From positions 1-64,000 of the forward strand of contig CALBDO010000010.1 of NCBI GenBank assembly GCA_937927515.1: a stretch of DNA of 64,000 bases, in the 5' to 3' direction. Origin of the DNA: Candidatus Kapaibacterium sp. GTDB taxonomy: Bacteria > Bacteroidota > Ignavibacteria > Kapaibacteriales > UBA2268. This document shows, piece by piece, positions 1 to 10,200 of this stretch. Numbering within the stretch: the first letter of the stretch is position 1; each line of letters begins with the position of its first letter. The position numbers and the translations under genes were made by a program. Under the pieces are notes generated by a model. It was not told where the DNA came from. It did not search any database and was given only the letters and a program-made list of their open reading frames with translations.

Positions 1-169
1 CTGAATTTAAGGGGAATTCCTTTGCGTCAAATATTTCCATAAGCACAGGTTCATTATCTTTTGAGAAGTGGATTATTATCTGCCCTTCTTCCTCTGCATG
101 ATCAATTGGTTTGTCTGAAAGCTCAATAATAAGGGCATCTACATCTTTGCTATATCTAATCCTTCTCAT
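1..169 (-). CDS. DUF2283 family protein, cut by window edge
   Basis: The start is ATG at 169 on the minus strand, preceded by a strong GGAGGTC ribosome-binding site at 175-181. The 56 visible codons begin MRRIRYSKDVDALIIELSDK, which fits the DUF2283 pattern of a short acidic protein with a D-A-L-x-I-x-L-S core. The family is a small single-domain protein usually next to DUF4258, and the pair is often suspected of being a toxin-antitoxin-like module; that function is not established. The start overlaps the end of the DUF4258 reading frame (stop at 156-158), so the two genes are probably translationally coupled. The C-terminus lies outside the window. Confidence 0.75.
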   Translation of the reverse strand, partial: MRRIRYSKDVDALIIELSDKPIDHAEEEGQIIIHFSKDNEPVLMEIFDAKEFPLNS

Positions 170-412
170 ATCTTGACCTCCTTCCAGGATACATGGTTAT
201 TACAAGGATCTGTTCATTAGCTTCTTCATAGACAACCATGAGTACGTGATTTTCAGTTATCCCCTTCTGGGCAATTAACCTATTTTTGTAGCCTTTCATA
301 CTTTAACAGGATTTCTTATCGCATCTTCAACAATGCTTATAGAAATTTCTACACCGTGATTTTTCAATATTTCCATTTTTATTTTAGCATGGTCTGTAAA
401 TCTAAGGGTCAT
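156..412 (-). pseudogene. DUF4258 gene broken by a frameshift
   Basis: Two overlapping frames together make one DUF4258-like protein. The first part starts at ATG 412 (MTLRFTDHAKIKMEILKNHG) and stops at TGA 296-298 after residue 38 (...IRNPVKV). The second part continues in another frame from about 299 (MKGYKNRLIAQKG...YPGRRSRYEKD) and stops at 156. Restoring one base near 298 joins them into about 85 residues of ordinary family length. DUF4258 proteins have a RelE/ParE-like compact fold and often sit beside a DUF2283 partner, as here. Either the gene is dead, or the base was lost in sequencing or assembly. It starts 8 bases after the helicase stop and uses AGGA overlapping that stop, so it was part of the helicase operon. 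Confidence 0.7.
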
Positions 413-419
413 GTAGTCC

Positions 420-3400
420 TCAAGTTCTATTCTCTATGGCTATTATTATCTCCCTTTGCAGAGTCTTAAGCCTCTCCTTTTCTCTGTAAAGGTATTCTTC
501 GCCAAGGTCTCTTTTAAGCCTTTTTATTTCATTAAGGAGGTTGTTTCTGTTGTTGATATCAATGTTTGCAATCCTTCTTAAGGTGTAGTCTGAAAGGGTG
601 CCATAGTCAAGGATGTCTTCAAGGAGCATTCTTATAAAGTCCTTGTGTGGTATGAGTTCATCAATGCCTTCAAGTCTGAGAAGACTTTTGAGATTATTTA
701 TTGCCTTTTGCTCAATGCTCTGCTCTGTGAGGCGTAATGTGTCTCTTTCACTAAAGTCTTTTAGACTTTCATATTCATCCCAGAAACGATCGCTTAAAGG
801 CAAAGCCTCTTCGTGAGGGCTTGATGGCTTAAGCTTATCCATAACATCTTCAAGGTTTATTAGCTTTACATCAGCATCTTCATAGTCTTTATAATGGACA
901 AAGAGCCTGCCTTTTCTGATTATAACAAACAATTCATCTTTGTCTGCTCTCTTTGCTACCTTGACTCTTGGTGGGAAGTCCTTAAGCCTTTCTATGAGTT
1001 CAGGGTCGGAGTCCTTAATGTTTTCAAACTCCTTTAATATCTTTGTATAGAAGCTCTCTTCTTCAGGGTAATCAGGGTTTTGCTGTATCCGTTTGTATAA
1101 GCCTGATGGAGATGGCTCTTCATCTATGTCAAATATCTTTGAGTCTTCTCCAAGGGCATTATGGATCAGGAACATCTTATTGGCAGCAATATCTCTGCTA
1201 TGAAAAAGGTCTGCACCTTTTTCAGTGGGAAAGAAATTTATTATATAGAGGCTATCAAAGACCTTTTTGCTTATGCGATTAATTCTACCAACCCTCTGAA
1301 TGACACGAACGGGATTCCAAGGGATGTCGTAGTTAATAACCATACCGGCGCGGTTCAGGTTGAATCCTTCTGAGATCTTGTCGGTGGTCAGGAGGATGTC
1401 GTAATCATCCACTTGCTCGTGTTCTGGGAGGGAAGCATCGAAGTTTGCATAAATTTGTGTGGTTTTGGACCTTGTGAGGTCACCAGCAACAACAAGCACT
1501 CTATTGTTAAATCTCTGCTGAAGGATTGGTTCAAGGTATTTGACTGTATCGATGTACTCGGTAAAGATGATTATCTTACGCTTTTTCTCGTTTCGCTGGC
1601 TTTGTTCTATAACCTCGATGAGTTTTTCAGCTTTGGGGTCATGTTTCACTAGGTCCAATTCCTCAAGTTCCTTCAGGATGTCTTCAAAAAGTCCTCTGTC
1701 GGATTTAATGTCTGAGAGAAATTGTTCCCTGTCTTTGAACTTTTCTATTTCATAAACCTCGTGATTCTTTGGATATTCACCCTTTGTTATACTTTCTACA
1801 TATTTTTTTAGGGCTTCCTCAATCTCGTCGATATCCTTATCGTAAATCTTCTCGAGAAGTTGGCGGTCCAATATGTATCTACCGGTCCTCTGAATGAAAG
1901 AAAGAACCTTGTCTGTAATTTCTCTAAAGTTTTCGAGGCTTTGTTTGAATGCACCAAATGAACTCTCGAACCTTTTGACGAGCAGTCTTCTCATAATGTC
2001 ATATAGGTTGAACTGGTGGATATATTGAAAATTCTCTTTCTTTTCAGGACCATAGGAAAAATCAGACTCAGAATTCTTAATACCCACTTTGTATATGTAA
2101 GGTCTGTAAATTGCCCCCTTGAATAAGCCTCCCTCATCGGGTAAAGCAAAATATTCATTAATTACTCTGTCATAAAACTCCGACTGCTCCTCTGTCAACT
2201 CGAAGAAGGATTCACGCGGGTCTTCTACTTTCGAGAGTTCTTTTACTTCCTCACGATAAAGAGGATTATTTTGAAGGTCGAGGCGGTTTCTCCTAATAGT
2301 AACTGGTTCAATAGTATTCTTAATCTGCCTTGCAAGATAATGGGAGCGCCTTTTTACATCACTGAGTTCTATCTCCTCTTTCCCAAATAGTGCCTTATAA
2401 TAGGCAATTGCCCTCTGCCTTTTTCTATTATCAGAGGAGTTTGCATATCTCTTTATGAAGGACAGCTTATCAAAGATGCTTTTGTATTCAGTAAATTTGG
2501 CTTCCAGGTTATTAGTCAAAGTGATTGTGGATTTTTTGGGGGTCACAAAAAGCTTAAGAAGGGAAAAAATATCAGCAGGTCTGTTGTTAAATGGCGTTGC
2601 TGTGAGAAGAATTACAATCTTACCTCTACAGATGTTTTTGAGCAATTCGTAATCTTTTGTGTCTTGATTTCTAAATCTATGAGCCTCGTCAACAATTACC
2701 ACTTCAATGTCCTCAACATTGCGAACATATTTGAGAGTGTCTTCTAACTTTCCAAGAGAGAATGATTTCCAGCCAAGTTTTGTCAAATGGAAATCCTCGA
2801 GATATTTATTCCAGCCTTCGGTGCCAATATCATTACCGACAAGGCCGGGTGGGGCAATAACGATACCTCTTTTCTTTAGTTCAAAGGCAACAGCACAAGC
2901 AATTACAGTTTTCCCAAGTCCAACTACATCGGCAATTATTACACCATTATGCTGCTCAATAATTGATAGTGCTTGTTTGACAGCATCAAGCTGATAAGTG
3001 TATTGTTTGTAGCCTTTTTTTTGAAGAATGTCTAAAAGTAAGTTGCTTAACTTTTCTCTTTTAAAAGTATCAAGATATGTCTTTAGCACAAGAGCATAAG
3101 CTTCGTATGGTGTAATCTCTCTGATAAGAGTGTCTTTTTCTAAAAGTTCAATCAATTTGTTTTTTGTAACTTCATTTTCAGTTATTAAAGTAGCAGATGT
3201 CCATAATTTCTCGAAATATTCTTCTGCTTCCTCGACACCAAAATCACTTAACTCAACATTAAACTCATGTTGGTGGGTTAGACCAGAGGCAGTAAGATTA
3301 CTGCTCCCAGTTATAAATAATGTGTCCCTGGCAACCTGCGTTTTAGTGAATTTGAAAATATAAAGCTTTGCATGATTAGGTTTAAAAGTTTTCCTGATAA

Positions 3401-3767
3401 TAAGGCGATTTTGTTTGATGAGGTCGATAAAATACTTAACTTGTTCGTAAAAATCTTTGTTGTCAAACAGGTCTGTATTTATCGAGTTTTTGATAGATAG
3501 AAAATATCTTCTAACCCTATCATCATCTGAGGAATATTTTTCATCACTACCATGCTCGAATAAACCGTATAGTGTTCTGTCGACGTTAAGTCCTACAAGT
3601 ACCTTAAGGACAACATCTTCGTTTTCTTTTAGTCCTTTGTAAAGTTCCTTTAAGCCAGAAAAATAAAAGAAACCAACGAGAAATTTGAGCTCTTTGCTTT
3701 TCGATAGAAGTTCGAGAAGCCTATTTTTAAGGACTTTTGTTGGACTATTTGTAATAAAGTTTTTCAT
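420..3767 (-). CDS. PLD-domain SNF2-family helicase
   Basis: This 1115-residue protein joins a phospholipase D-like (HKD) domain to a superfamily 2 helicase. The N-terminal 200 residues carry a single HxK motif (H132-A-K134) followed by GSSNLTASGL, typical of COG3886-type HKD nucleases. The helicase follows: Walker A at 280-287 (DVVGLGKT), DEAH at 360-363, a TATPFNNRP motif III, then a C-terminal lobe with FTEYIDTVKYL and the arginine-finger stretch RVIQRVGRINRI. Such proteins are seen in mobile and defence-associated DNA, where they are thought to act on foreign or damaged DNA; the target here is unknown. It heads a minus-strand operon with the DUF4258/DUF2283 pair. It lies at the 3' side of tRNA-Pro and its 3' half contains GATC sites that the rest of the window lacks, both consistent with transfer. 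Confidence 0.85.
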   Translation of the reverse strand: MKNFITNSPTKVLKNRLLELLSKSKELKFLVGFFYFSGLKELYKGLKENEDVVLKVLVGLNVDRTLYGLFEHGSDEKYSSDDDRVRRYFLSIKNSINTDLFDNKDFYEQVKYFIDLIKQNRLIIRKTFKPNHAKLYIFKFTKTQVARDTLFITGSSNLTASGLTHQHEFNVELSDFGVEEAEEYFEKLWTSATLITENEVTKNKLIELLEKDTLIREITPYEAYALVLKTYLDTFKREKLSNLLLDILQKKGYKQYTYQLDAVKQALSIIEQHNGVIIADVVGLGKTVIACAVAFELKKRGIVIAPPGLVGNDIGTEGWNKYLEDFHLTKLGWKSFSLGKLEDTLKYVRNVEDIEVVIVDEAHRFRNQDTKDYELLKNICRGKIVILLTATPFNNRPADIFSLLKLFVTPKKSTITLTNNLEAKFTEYKSIFDKLSFIKRYANSSDNRKRQRAIAYYKALFGKEEIELSDVKRRSHYLARQIKNTIEPVTIRRNRLDLQNNPLYREEVKELSKVEDPRESFFELTEEQSEFYDRVINEYFALPDEGGLFKGAIYRPYIYKVGIKNSESDFSYGPEKKENFQYIHQFNLYDIMRRLLVKRFESSFGAFKQSLENFREITDKVLSFIQRTGRYILDRQLLEKIYDKDIDEIEEALKKYVESITKGEYPKNHEVYEIEKFKDREQFLSDIKSDRGLFEDILKELEELDLVKHDPKAEKLIEVIEQSQRNEKKRKIIIFTEYIDTVKYLEPILQQRFNNRVLVVAGDLTRSKTTQIYANFDASLPEHEQVDDYDILLTTDKISEGFNLNRAGMVINYDIPWNPVRVIQRVGRINRISKKVFDSLYIINFFPTEKGADLFHSRDIAANKMFLIHNALGEDSKIFDIDEEPSPSGLYKRIQQNPDYPEEESFYTKILKEFENIKDSDPELIERLKDFPPRVKVAKRADKDELFVIIRKGRLFVHYKDYEDADVKLINLEDVMDKLKPSSPHEEALPLSDRFWDEYESLKDFSERDTLRLTEQSIEQKAINNLKSLLRLEGIDELIPHKDFIRMLLEDILDYGTLSDYTLRRIANIDINNRNNLLNEIKRLKRDLGEEYLYREKERLKTLQREIIIAIENRT

Positions 3768-3925
3768 AAAATTCCCGTTTTATTAGTAAAATTGATTGAC
3801 AATTTTTATCTCATGTCTTGGTATAAACAACTTTTTGACTTTTGCTTTACTGAAAAAAGAATTTTTACAGCGTAGTTAAAGTATTGTCTGTTTAACAAGT
3901 GTTTTGATTTACTTTTTAATAGTTG

Positions 3926-3999
3926 TCGGGGTGACTGGACTTGAACCAGCGGCCCCTACGTCCCGAACGTAGTGCTCTAGCCAACTGAGCTACACCCCG
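3926..3999 (-). tRNA. tRNA-Pro (anticodon CGG)
   Basis: Read on the minus strand the sequence folds as a tRNA: acceptor CGGGGTG pairs with CACCCCG, the D-arm contains GTAGCTCAGTTGG, the anticodon stem CTACG/CGTAG encloses the loop TTCGGGA, and the T-arm contains GGTTCAAGTCC. The anticodon CGG reads proline CCG codons. No CCA is encoded; the discriminator is A at 3926. The helicase segment lies on its 3' side, the usual place for integration of mobile DNA. Confidence 0.95.
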
Positions 4000-4006
4000 T
4001 CTAGTG

Positions 4007-4038
4007 CAAATTTATAAAAATCAAATAACTTAACCAAA
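4007..4038 (-). promoter_or_regulatory. Bacteroidota-type promoter of tRNA-Pro
   Basis: On the minus strand TTTG (4038-4035) is followed after exactly 20 bases by TAAATTTG (4014-4007), which matches the Bacteroidota vegetative consensus TTTG-N19-21-TAnnTTTG. The tRNA begins 8 bases after it. The upstream element lies inside the last codons of radA. Confidence 0.65.
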
Positions 4039-5385
4039 GATAACATCGAAAGCGTCTGACACTTTTTCTACGAAAAATAGTTCTGCATTAAGCACTTCCA
4101 AGTCTTGACTTTTAGAACTATTAGGAAGAACTATTTTTTTGAAACCTAACTTAACAAGTTCTTTAATTCGTTTATCAATATGTGGAACAGTACGAACTTC
4201 TCCAGTTAAACCAATTTCACCAAAAATAGCAAATTCATTTGGAATAGTGATATCGTTTAGAGAGCTAAAAAGTGAGCCAGCAATTGCCAGGTCTAAAGAT
4301 GTATCATTGATAAAAATTCCACCAGTAATGTTGACAAAGACATCATTTTGTCTAAAATTTAAGTTCAATTTTTTATCAAGCACGGATAATATCATTTGGA
4401 CCCTTTTAAAGTCGTATCCGTTAACGTTTCGTTGAGGGATATTGTAAGACGTAAAGGTTACAAGTGATTGAATTTCAACGACAAAGCATCGTGCCCCTTC
4501 GACAAAAGAAGTAAAAGCAATACCTGGATTATTTATTGAAATATGCGACAGCAATACTTTAGTTGGTTCTTTTAATTCTAAAAGTCCAAATTGAGACATT
4601 TCGAAAAGTCCAATTTCATTTGTTGAACCAAAGCGATTTTTTAATGGACGCAACAACCTCAGCTCGGAATTCCTTTCTCCTTCCAATGTTAAAACACAGT
4701 CGACTATGTGTTCAAGAACCTTGGGCCCTGCAATGTTTCCTTCTTTGTTGATGTGACCGATAAGTATAATAACTTTATTTGTTTTTTTGGCAATTTCGGT
4801 CAAATGAATTGATGACTCCCTTATTTGGAAAAGTGAGCCTGGCGTTGTGGTACTGGATTCTGAAACTAATGTTTGTATGGAATCAATAGCTATGAAATTG
4901 GCTTTTTCATTTTCAATAACATTAGATATCGAGTCTAAATTTGTCTCGCAAAGAATTTTAATTTTCGAAGAAGCGATATTAATCCTTTTTGCTCGTAATT
5001 TGATTTGTTCATAGGATTCTTCCCCAGAAATAAAAATACATTCGGAACCAATGGCATTTAAAATTTGTAGTAAAAGAGTGGATTTACCAATTCCGGGCTC
5101 TCCGAAGATTAAAACTACTGACCCAGGAACAAAACCACCGCCCAAAACACGGTCGAATTCGTTAATGTTTGTTGGTATTCTTAAATTAGATTCAATAATG
5201 ATTTCGTTTAGAGGAATTATTAATGGTGGTTGAATTATTTTTGGACTTGTTTTCTCGCCAAGTTTGCGACTTATGATGACCTCTTCTATTGTATTCCATT
5301 CTCCACAAGAAGCACATCGACCAATCCAACGTGGAAATTTTGCCCCACAATTAGAACACTGAAAAATAGACTTTTGCTTCTCCAA
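4030..5385 (-). CDS. radA: DNA repair protein RadA (Sms)
   Basis: RadA is a RecA-related ATPase that drives branch migration in recombination and helps process stalled forks. All family landmarks are visible in 451 residues: an N-terminal zinc finger (C10, C13, C24, C27), Walker A GEPGIGKST near residue 94, the RadA-specific KNRFG motif near 250, and a C-terminal Lon-protease-like domain (GGIFINDTSLDLAIAGSL...). The start codon is TTG at 5385, directly after the stop of the HAD gene. No other start is possible because the upstream in-frame codon is that stop, and the resulting N-terminus MEKQKSIFQCSNCG is exactly what the family has. It is the last gene of the MFS-HAD-radA run. Confidence 0.95.
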   Translation of the reverse strand: MEKQKSIFQCSNCGAKFPRWIGRCASCGEWNTIEEVIISRKLGEKTSPKIIQPPLIIPLNEIIIESNLRIPTNINEFDRVLGGGFVPGSVVLIFGEPGIGKSTLLLQILNAIGSECIFISGEESYEQIKLRAKRINIASSKIKILCETNLDSISNVIENEKANFIAIDSIQTLVSESSTTTPGSLFQIRESSIHLTEIAKKTNKVIILIGHINKEGNIAGPKVLEHIVDCVLTLEGERNSELRLLRPLKNRFGSTNEIGLFEMSQFGLLELKEPTKVLLSHISINNPGIAFTSFVEGARCFVVEIQSLVTFTSYNIPQRNVNGYDFKRVQMILSVLDKKLNLNFRQNDVFVNITGGIFINDTSLDLAIAGSLFSSLNDITIPNEFAIFGEIGLTGEVRTVPHIDKRIKELVKLGFKKIVLPNSSKSQDLEVLNAELFFVEKVSDAFDVIFG

Positions 5386-5856
5386 TTATTCCCTCAAAGT
5401 GGCAATAATTTTCTGAGGATTTAAAAGTAGTGTTAAAGCATCAACAATTGAATTGCAAACTATATCTGCGTTTTGGATTGCTTTAATCGAGGCACCTTCT
5501 TTGCCAATAACCGCAATTCCAAGAGCTGATATTTTTAACATTTTCGAGTCGTTTGTTCCATTCCCAATTGCAATAGTTTTATCTGCACCTAAAATCTCTA
5601 CAAAATCGGCTTTTAATTTAACTTGGTCCTCTGCTGGCAAGATATGCAGCTCGCAATTAAGCATACTTTTAAAATTATTTACTTTTCCAAATGTATCAGC
5701 TGTAACAACATAAATTTTTAAATGTGAGGAAAGTGCGCCGAGAAGTTCTTTCACACTTTGAAGCAATTCGCCATCATTCGCAAGTGTTCCGTTATAATCG
5801 AGGACTAAATTTTCCAGTGTAAATTTCTTTAGCCCTGGAATTTCAAATTCAATCAT
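5386..5856 (-). CDS. HAD-family hydrolase, soluble P-type-ATPase-like
   Basis: A 156-residue HAD phosphatase-fold protein of the COG4087 group. The nucleophile motif reads LDYNGTL, so the second position of the usual DxD is Asn; this is normal for that group and not a defect. The later motif GNGTNDSKML supplies the Mg-binding residues. The start at 5856 is preceded by GGAGAAG, and the coding region overlaps the end of the MFS gene by 8 bases, so the longer N-terminus beginning at 5910 is rejected. The substrate is unknown; related proteins are annotated only as HAD hydrolases. Confidence 0.8.
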   Translation of the reverse strand: MIEFEIPGLKKFTLENLVLDYNGTLANDGELLQSVKELLGALSSHLKIYVVTADTFGKVNNFKSMLNCELHILPAEDQVKLKADFVEILGADKTIAIGNGTNDSKMLKISALGIAVIGKEGASIKAIQNADIVCNSIVDALTLLLNPQKIIATLRE

Positions 5857-7045
5857 TTTTCTTCTCCAATTTGAAAACAAATGCAAAATACACAAAAACA
5901 AGAAAACCAACCACTCCAGAGAGCACCAAAGCTACAGTGGAACCATAAAAATTCCAGATTAATCCAGTGAGTGAACTTGCTAAAAGAGTAGAAATGCTAG
6001 CGAAGGAATTATATGAGCCAAGTGCAGTTGCTGTTTCTTCGGGGTTAACCAAGTTTGTGATTAATGCTTTGGAAATTCCTTCGGTAGAGGCATTGAAAAG
6101 TCCATAAATCGCAAATACTACAATTAACCAAACAAGCGAGCCATTTAAATTAATAGCAAAATAAACCAGAGAAAAGACAAGCAAACCGAAAGTAAGAACC
6201 TTGCTTAAACCTAATTTGTCAGCAAGTTTTCCTGCTGGTAGAGAAAACAAAGCGTAACTCAAATTGAATAATATATAAAACATTATAACATTTTGGTCTG
6301 AAAATCCATATTCTTTGACCTTGAGCAATAAGAAAAAGTCTGAGCTATTGAAAAGGGAAAAAATCAATAATGGGATAATAACTTTTCTATAATTTTTCGA
6401 AGAATTAATCAAATATTTCCAAAAAACGAAAAAATTAACAGATGTCTTTTTGGGTACGATTTTCGGAAGCGTTTTCTTTTCTTTTAAGGTAAAGCATAAC
6501 AAGATAACAATCGTCCCTGGTATAGCCGATAATATGAACAAGTTTCGATATTCGATAGCGAGATAATTTATTAATGCGAATGTTATTAGTGGACCAACTA
6601 CGGCACCAAGCGTATCGAGACTACGGTGGAAACCGAATACTGTACCTTTTGTTTCGTTTGTCGACTCGTCTGAAAGTAATGCATCTCTAGCGGAAGTTCT
6701 TACACCTTTACCCAGTCTATCCATTGTGCGGGCAAAAAAGACCCAAACAGGATAGGGGAGTAATCCCATCAGTGGTTTTGAAATTGAACTAAGTGAGTAA
6801 CCTATTCTGATGAATGGGACCCTTTTTGAAAGGTTATCAGACCATGCACCGAAGTAACCTTTACTAAGGCCTGCCAATGATTCAGCTACACCTTCTAAAA
6901 TACCAATGAAAGCAATAGAAAATCCCAATGATTTTAAGTAAAGAGGAATTATTGGATATAGCATTTCGCTTGCAATATCGGTAAAGAAGCTAATTAATGA
7001 TAAAATCAAAACTGTCTTCGTAAAAACTCTTGCCATAAAAACCAT
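5849..7045 (-). CDS. MFS transporter
   Basis: A 398-residue integral membrane protein with about 12 hydrophobic segments. The loop after helix 2 reads GAWSDNLSKR and a later loop reads DRLGKGVRTSARDALL, a signature of a common bacterial MFS branch of unknown substrate. It is the first gene of a three-gene minus-strand operon (MFS, HAD, radA) with an 8-base overlap to the HAD gene. A second in-frame ATG at 7036 (MARVF) is an equally possible start. Nothing in the neighbours identifies the cargo. Confidence 0.85.
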   Translation of the reverse strand: MVFMARVFTKTVLILSLISFFTDIASEMLYPIIPLYLKSLGFSIAFIGILEGVAESLAGLSKGYFGAWSDNLSKRVPFIRIGYSLSSISKPLMGLLPYPVWVFFARTMDRLGKGVRTSARDALLSDESTNETKGTVFGFHRSLDTLGAVVGPLITFALINYLAIEYRNLFILSAIPGTIVILLCFTLKEKKTLPKIVPKKTSVNFFVFWKYLINSSKNYRKVIIPLLIFSLFNSSDFFLLLKVKEYGFSDQNVIMFYILFNLSYALFSLPAGKLADKLGLSKVLTFGLLVFSLVYFAINLNGSLVWLIVVFAIYGLFNASTEGISKALITNLVNPEETATALGSYNSFASISTLLASSLTGLIWNFYGSTVALVLSGVVGFLVFVYFAFVFKLEKKND

Positions 7046-7106
7046 TTAAAAAAATTAAAAATAATTTTTTTTTGACAAATTGTGAAGTATTTGTTATTTA
7101 TTTGTA

Positions 7107-7125
7107 ACATATTAAATCAATATGT
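7107..7125. repeat. Short inverted repeat in the longest intergenic gap
   Basis: ACATATT (7107-7113) and AATATGT (7119-7125) are perfect arms around a 5-base loop. They lie midway in the very AT-rich 206-base gap between the divergent MFS and secreted-protein genes, so a dimeric regulator could bind here. In such AT-rich DNA this could also be chance. I see no RNA gene or other ORF in the gap. Confidence 0.3.
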
Positions 7126-7251
7126 GTTATTATTTTGTTGTAGTAAAAATATTTGAAAAATTTTTTAAAAATGTTTTTTTATTTAATGTTTTTTCGTATA
7201 TTGTATTGTTAAATTTTGTAAATTATGTTAAACGTTTATAATGAGGGGAAC

Positions 7252-10200
7252 ATGAAAAAAAGCAACTATTTGACATCAATTCTCTCGGTGATTCTTCTTG
7301 CATTTCTGGGGTTTACAAGTATTTATTCCCAGAAAATCACTAAAGAAGATATTACCGAGGGCAAGGAATTCTGGTTTGGAATTCCTCTCTGCTGGCTGGA
7401 CCCAGTAACGCCTGATGGCATTCGCGGCGAAGGTCCGATTTGTATTTGGATTTCATCGAAAGTAGATACAAAAGGTTATCTCGAAGACCTTGAAACTGGC
7501 TCGAGAAAGAACTTTTTAATTCGAGCAAATCAAATTACACAAATTATTTTTGGCGACGTTTTGATGCACAAACCTGATGACAATGAACAAGTACGAAACA
7601 AAGGAATTCATATAGTTGCCGACGACCCCGTCTCCGTCGCTGTATATATTTCTTATTCTTGGACTGGAGAAGCATTCCGGGTTATCCCAGTCGAATGGCT
7701 TGGAAAGAAATATGTGACAACAAATCTTTATCTTGATAAAGTTGGTACACAATATTTTCGTCCCCCTCAAATTTTAATTACTGCAACCGAAGACAATACA
7801 ACAATTCGTTATCGACCCACTGCACCGACACCAAATTTAGAAGCTGGCCAGCTTTCTCAACCGATTAAGCTTAATAAAGGTCAAACTTTTCTGATTCTTG
7901 GGAGAATGGAGGAAGGTAGGGTGCAAGACAATTCCTCGGACCTTACGGGAACCTACATCGAGGCAAACAAACCAATTTCCGTACTTTCTGGTCATACCAA
8001 GGGAGCTTTTCCACGCTACCAATATACTTTTCTTGGTAGGAACGGGAGCTTCATGCGCAATATGATGATTGAAATGATTTGGCCAGTAGAAATGCTTGGT
8101 ACCCAATATGTATCGGTTCCAGTTAAGTATAATGACCGACCGAGAGGAAAAATAGCTGATGACAAAGGTGATATGATTCGTTTTGTTGCTGCCTATGATA
8201 GCACTATCATATACCAAATGCGTAAAGACGGTTCTGGATTGAAACAAATAAGTGTGATGTTGAAACGTGGACAATTCCATGAAATTACCAACCAAGAAGA
8301 CCCTGCATATTATGAATCAACTAAACCAGTACTCTGTGCTCAATACGGCAAGACTTGGTGGATTTCTCCAGTTAGTCCGAAAGTTTCAGATGGTGACGAA
8401 ATCCAAAATCCATCCCGAAATGGACAAGGAATGCTAATTATTCTTGCCCCACTTCCACAATGGACAAGCTATGCCACATTCCGTTCACCTCGAAATATTG
8501 ATAACTTTGTTGCAATTACTTTCCGAGCAAAAGATTTACCTTATCTGAAATTCGATGGCAAAACTTTTACACAAAGATTTGGTAATTCAATCAGTTATAT
8601 AGAAGGTACAGAATTTGCTTACATTGTGGAACAAGTAGCTGCTGGTGACCACTGGATAATGGGAGATACACTCCCTGGGGGTAAAGAAAAAGCTCGTTTT
8701 GCTGGTTACGTTTACGGTAACTGGGATAGAAGTAAAGACGGTTTTGCCTATGGATATCCTATAGGTGTCAATTACAGTTTAGATTGTGACGACTCTTTGG
8801 TAGTTAACGATGAGATGCTATGTGGGGATGTCGTTGGAGAAGGTATTGCTCTTCCTCCAAATTCCGATTGTGCTGGTATTTATGTCGTCCAACTTGATAA
8901 AGCCAATTCATATAACTATTCAGATGTGCAAGTCGACCCCAAATTCAAAGCAGGTGACAAAAAGGTTACTTACAAGCTATTTGTATTGAACCGAAAAGAC
9001 CCCGCAAAAGCAATTGTTACGGTTCAAACTAAGTCTGGATTGTTAATTAAGCGTGAATATGTTTACGACCCCGAACTTATATCCGTCGACCCAACTTTTC
9101 TAGATTTTGGAATGATGAATGTTGGTGAATCAAAGACTATGAAATTCAAGGTGACCAACATTGGAAAAGTTCCTGCTACTATCAAGGAGCTAAAGCTCAA
9201 ATCTGGTAGAGCAGAATTTAGCTTGGCTAGTAATCAGCTTCCCGTTACAATAGAACCACAAGAATCAAAGATATTTGATGTTGTTGCAACACCCATTGAG
9301 AATTCATCTATTCCCGTTCGGGATAGTGTCATTGCTGTCCTAAGTTGTTACGAAGAAACCATAGTAGGTCTTGAACTTAGAACTGGTGAACCAATTATAT
9401 ATGTTTCCGATGCTCACTGGGAACCTCAACCAGTTGGAAAAGAAGTACCAAGAAATGTTGAAATTAAAAACCTTGGAAATATAGATTTGGTTATAACATC
9501 TTACGATTATCCGGACAAAACTCATTTTAGGGTTGACGAGGCGACCCTTCCAATGCCATTAATTGTAAAACCAAATGGAATTCATACTTTTACGGTCTAT
9601 TACAAAGCTGATGTTCCAGGAGTTGTTCACAGTACTCGATGCGATTTTGTGTCTAATGCAATCAAAGTTAAGCCATATTCTGATTGGGATGGCTCTGGTT
9701 TGGATGCGGGTCCAACTATAACTGGATACGATTGGCATCGTAAAAGAGTAATTGACAATTTTGCTGGTACAGACAAATACGAGGGTGAAGTAATTATCAA
9801 CGCAATTGGCAATGCAAAAGTTGATGTCGTGTACATAAAAATCGAAGGTGACGTCGATGGTGTATTCTCATTCGACCAAAAAAATGCACCCACACAACTA
9901 ACACCTGATAAACCAGTCACAATGAAAGTTTGGTTTGCTCCAAAAGCCGAGAAAGAATACGAAGCAGATATAGTTCTTTTAGGCAGATTTTCCGATAAAG
10001 AGTTAGAAGTCAGAGGCAAATTACATGGCATTGGTATTCTACCCCATATTAATATTCGTGGATATACCTTCCCAGCAATTATGGTCGGGAACCAAATTGA
10101 TGGCAATGCAGAAGTATATCATGTAACAGTGAACCCATTGACTGCAATGGAGTTGACAGTATTCAAACTAAGAATAGAAGGACAAGATAAAGATGCATTT

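Noticed and set aside
5383-5388. Possible frameshift or fusion at the HAD-radA junction
   Set aside because: The TTG directly after the stop gives the exact expected RadA N-terminus with its zinc finger, so this is a normal gene boundary with a rare start codon.
5386-5856. Loss of the second Asp in the HAD nucleophile motif (LDYNGTL) as a sign of decay
   Set aside because: Asn at this place is normal in the COG4087 group.
7837-8295. 152-codon frame antisense to the giant secreted protein
   Set aside because: No ribosome-binding site or domain; the sense frame is well supported.
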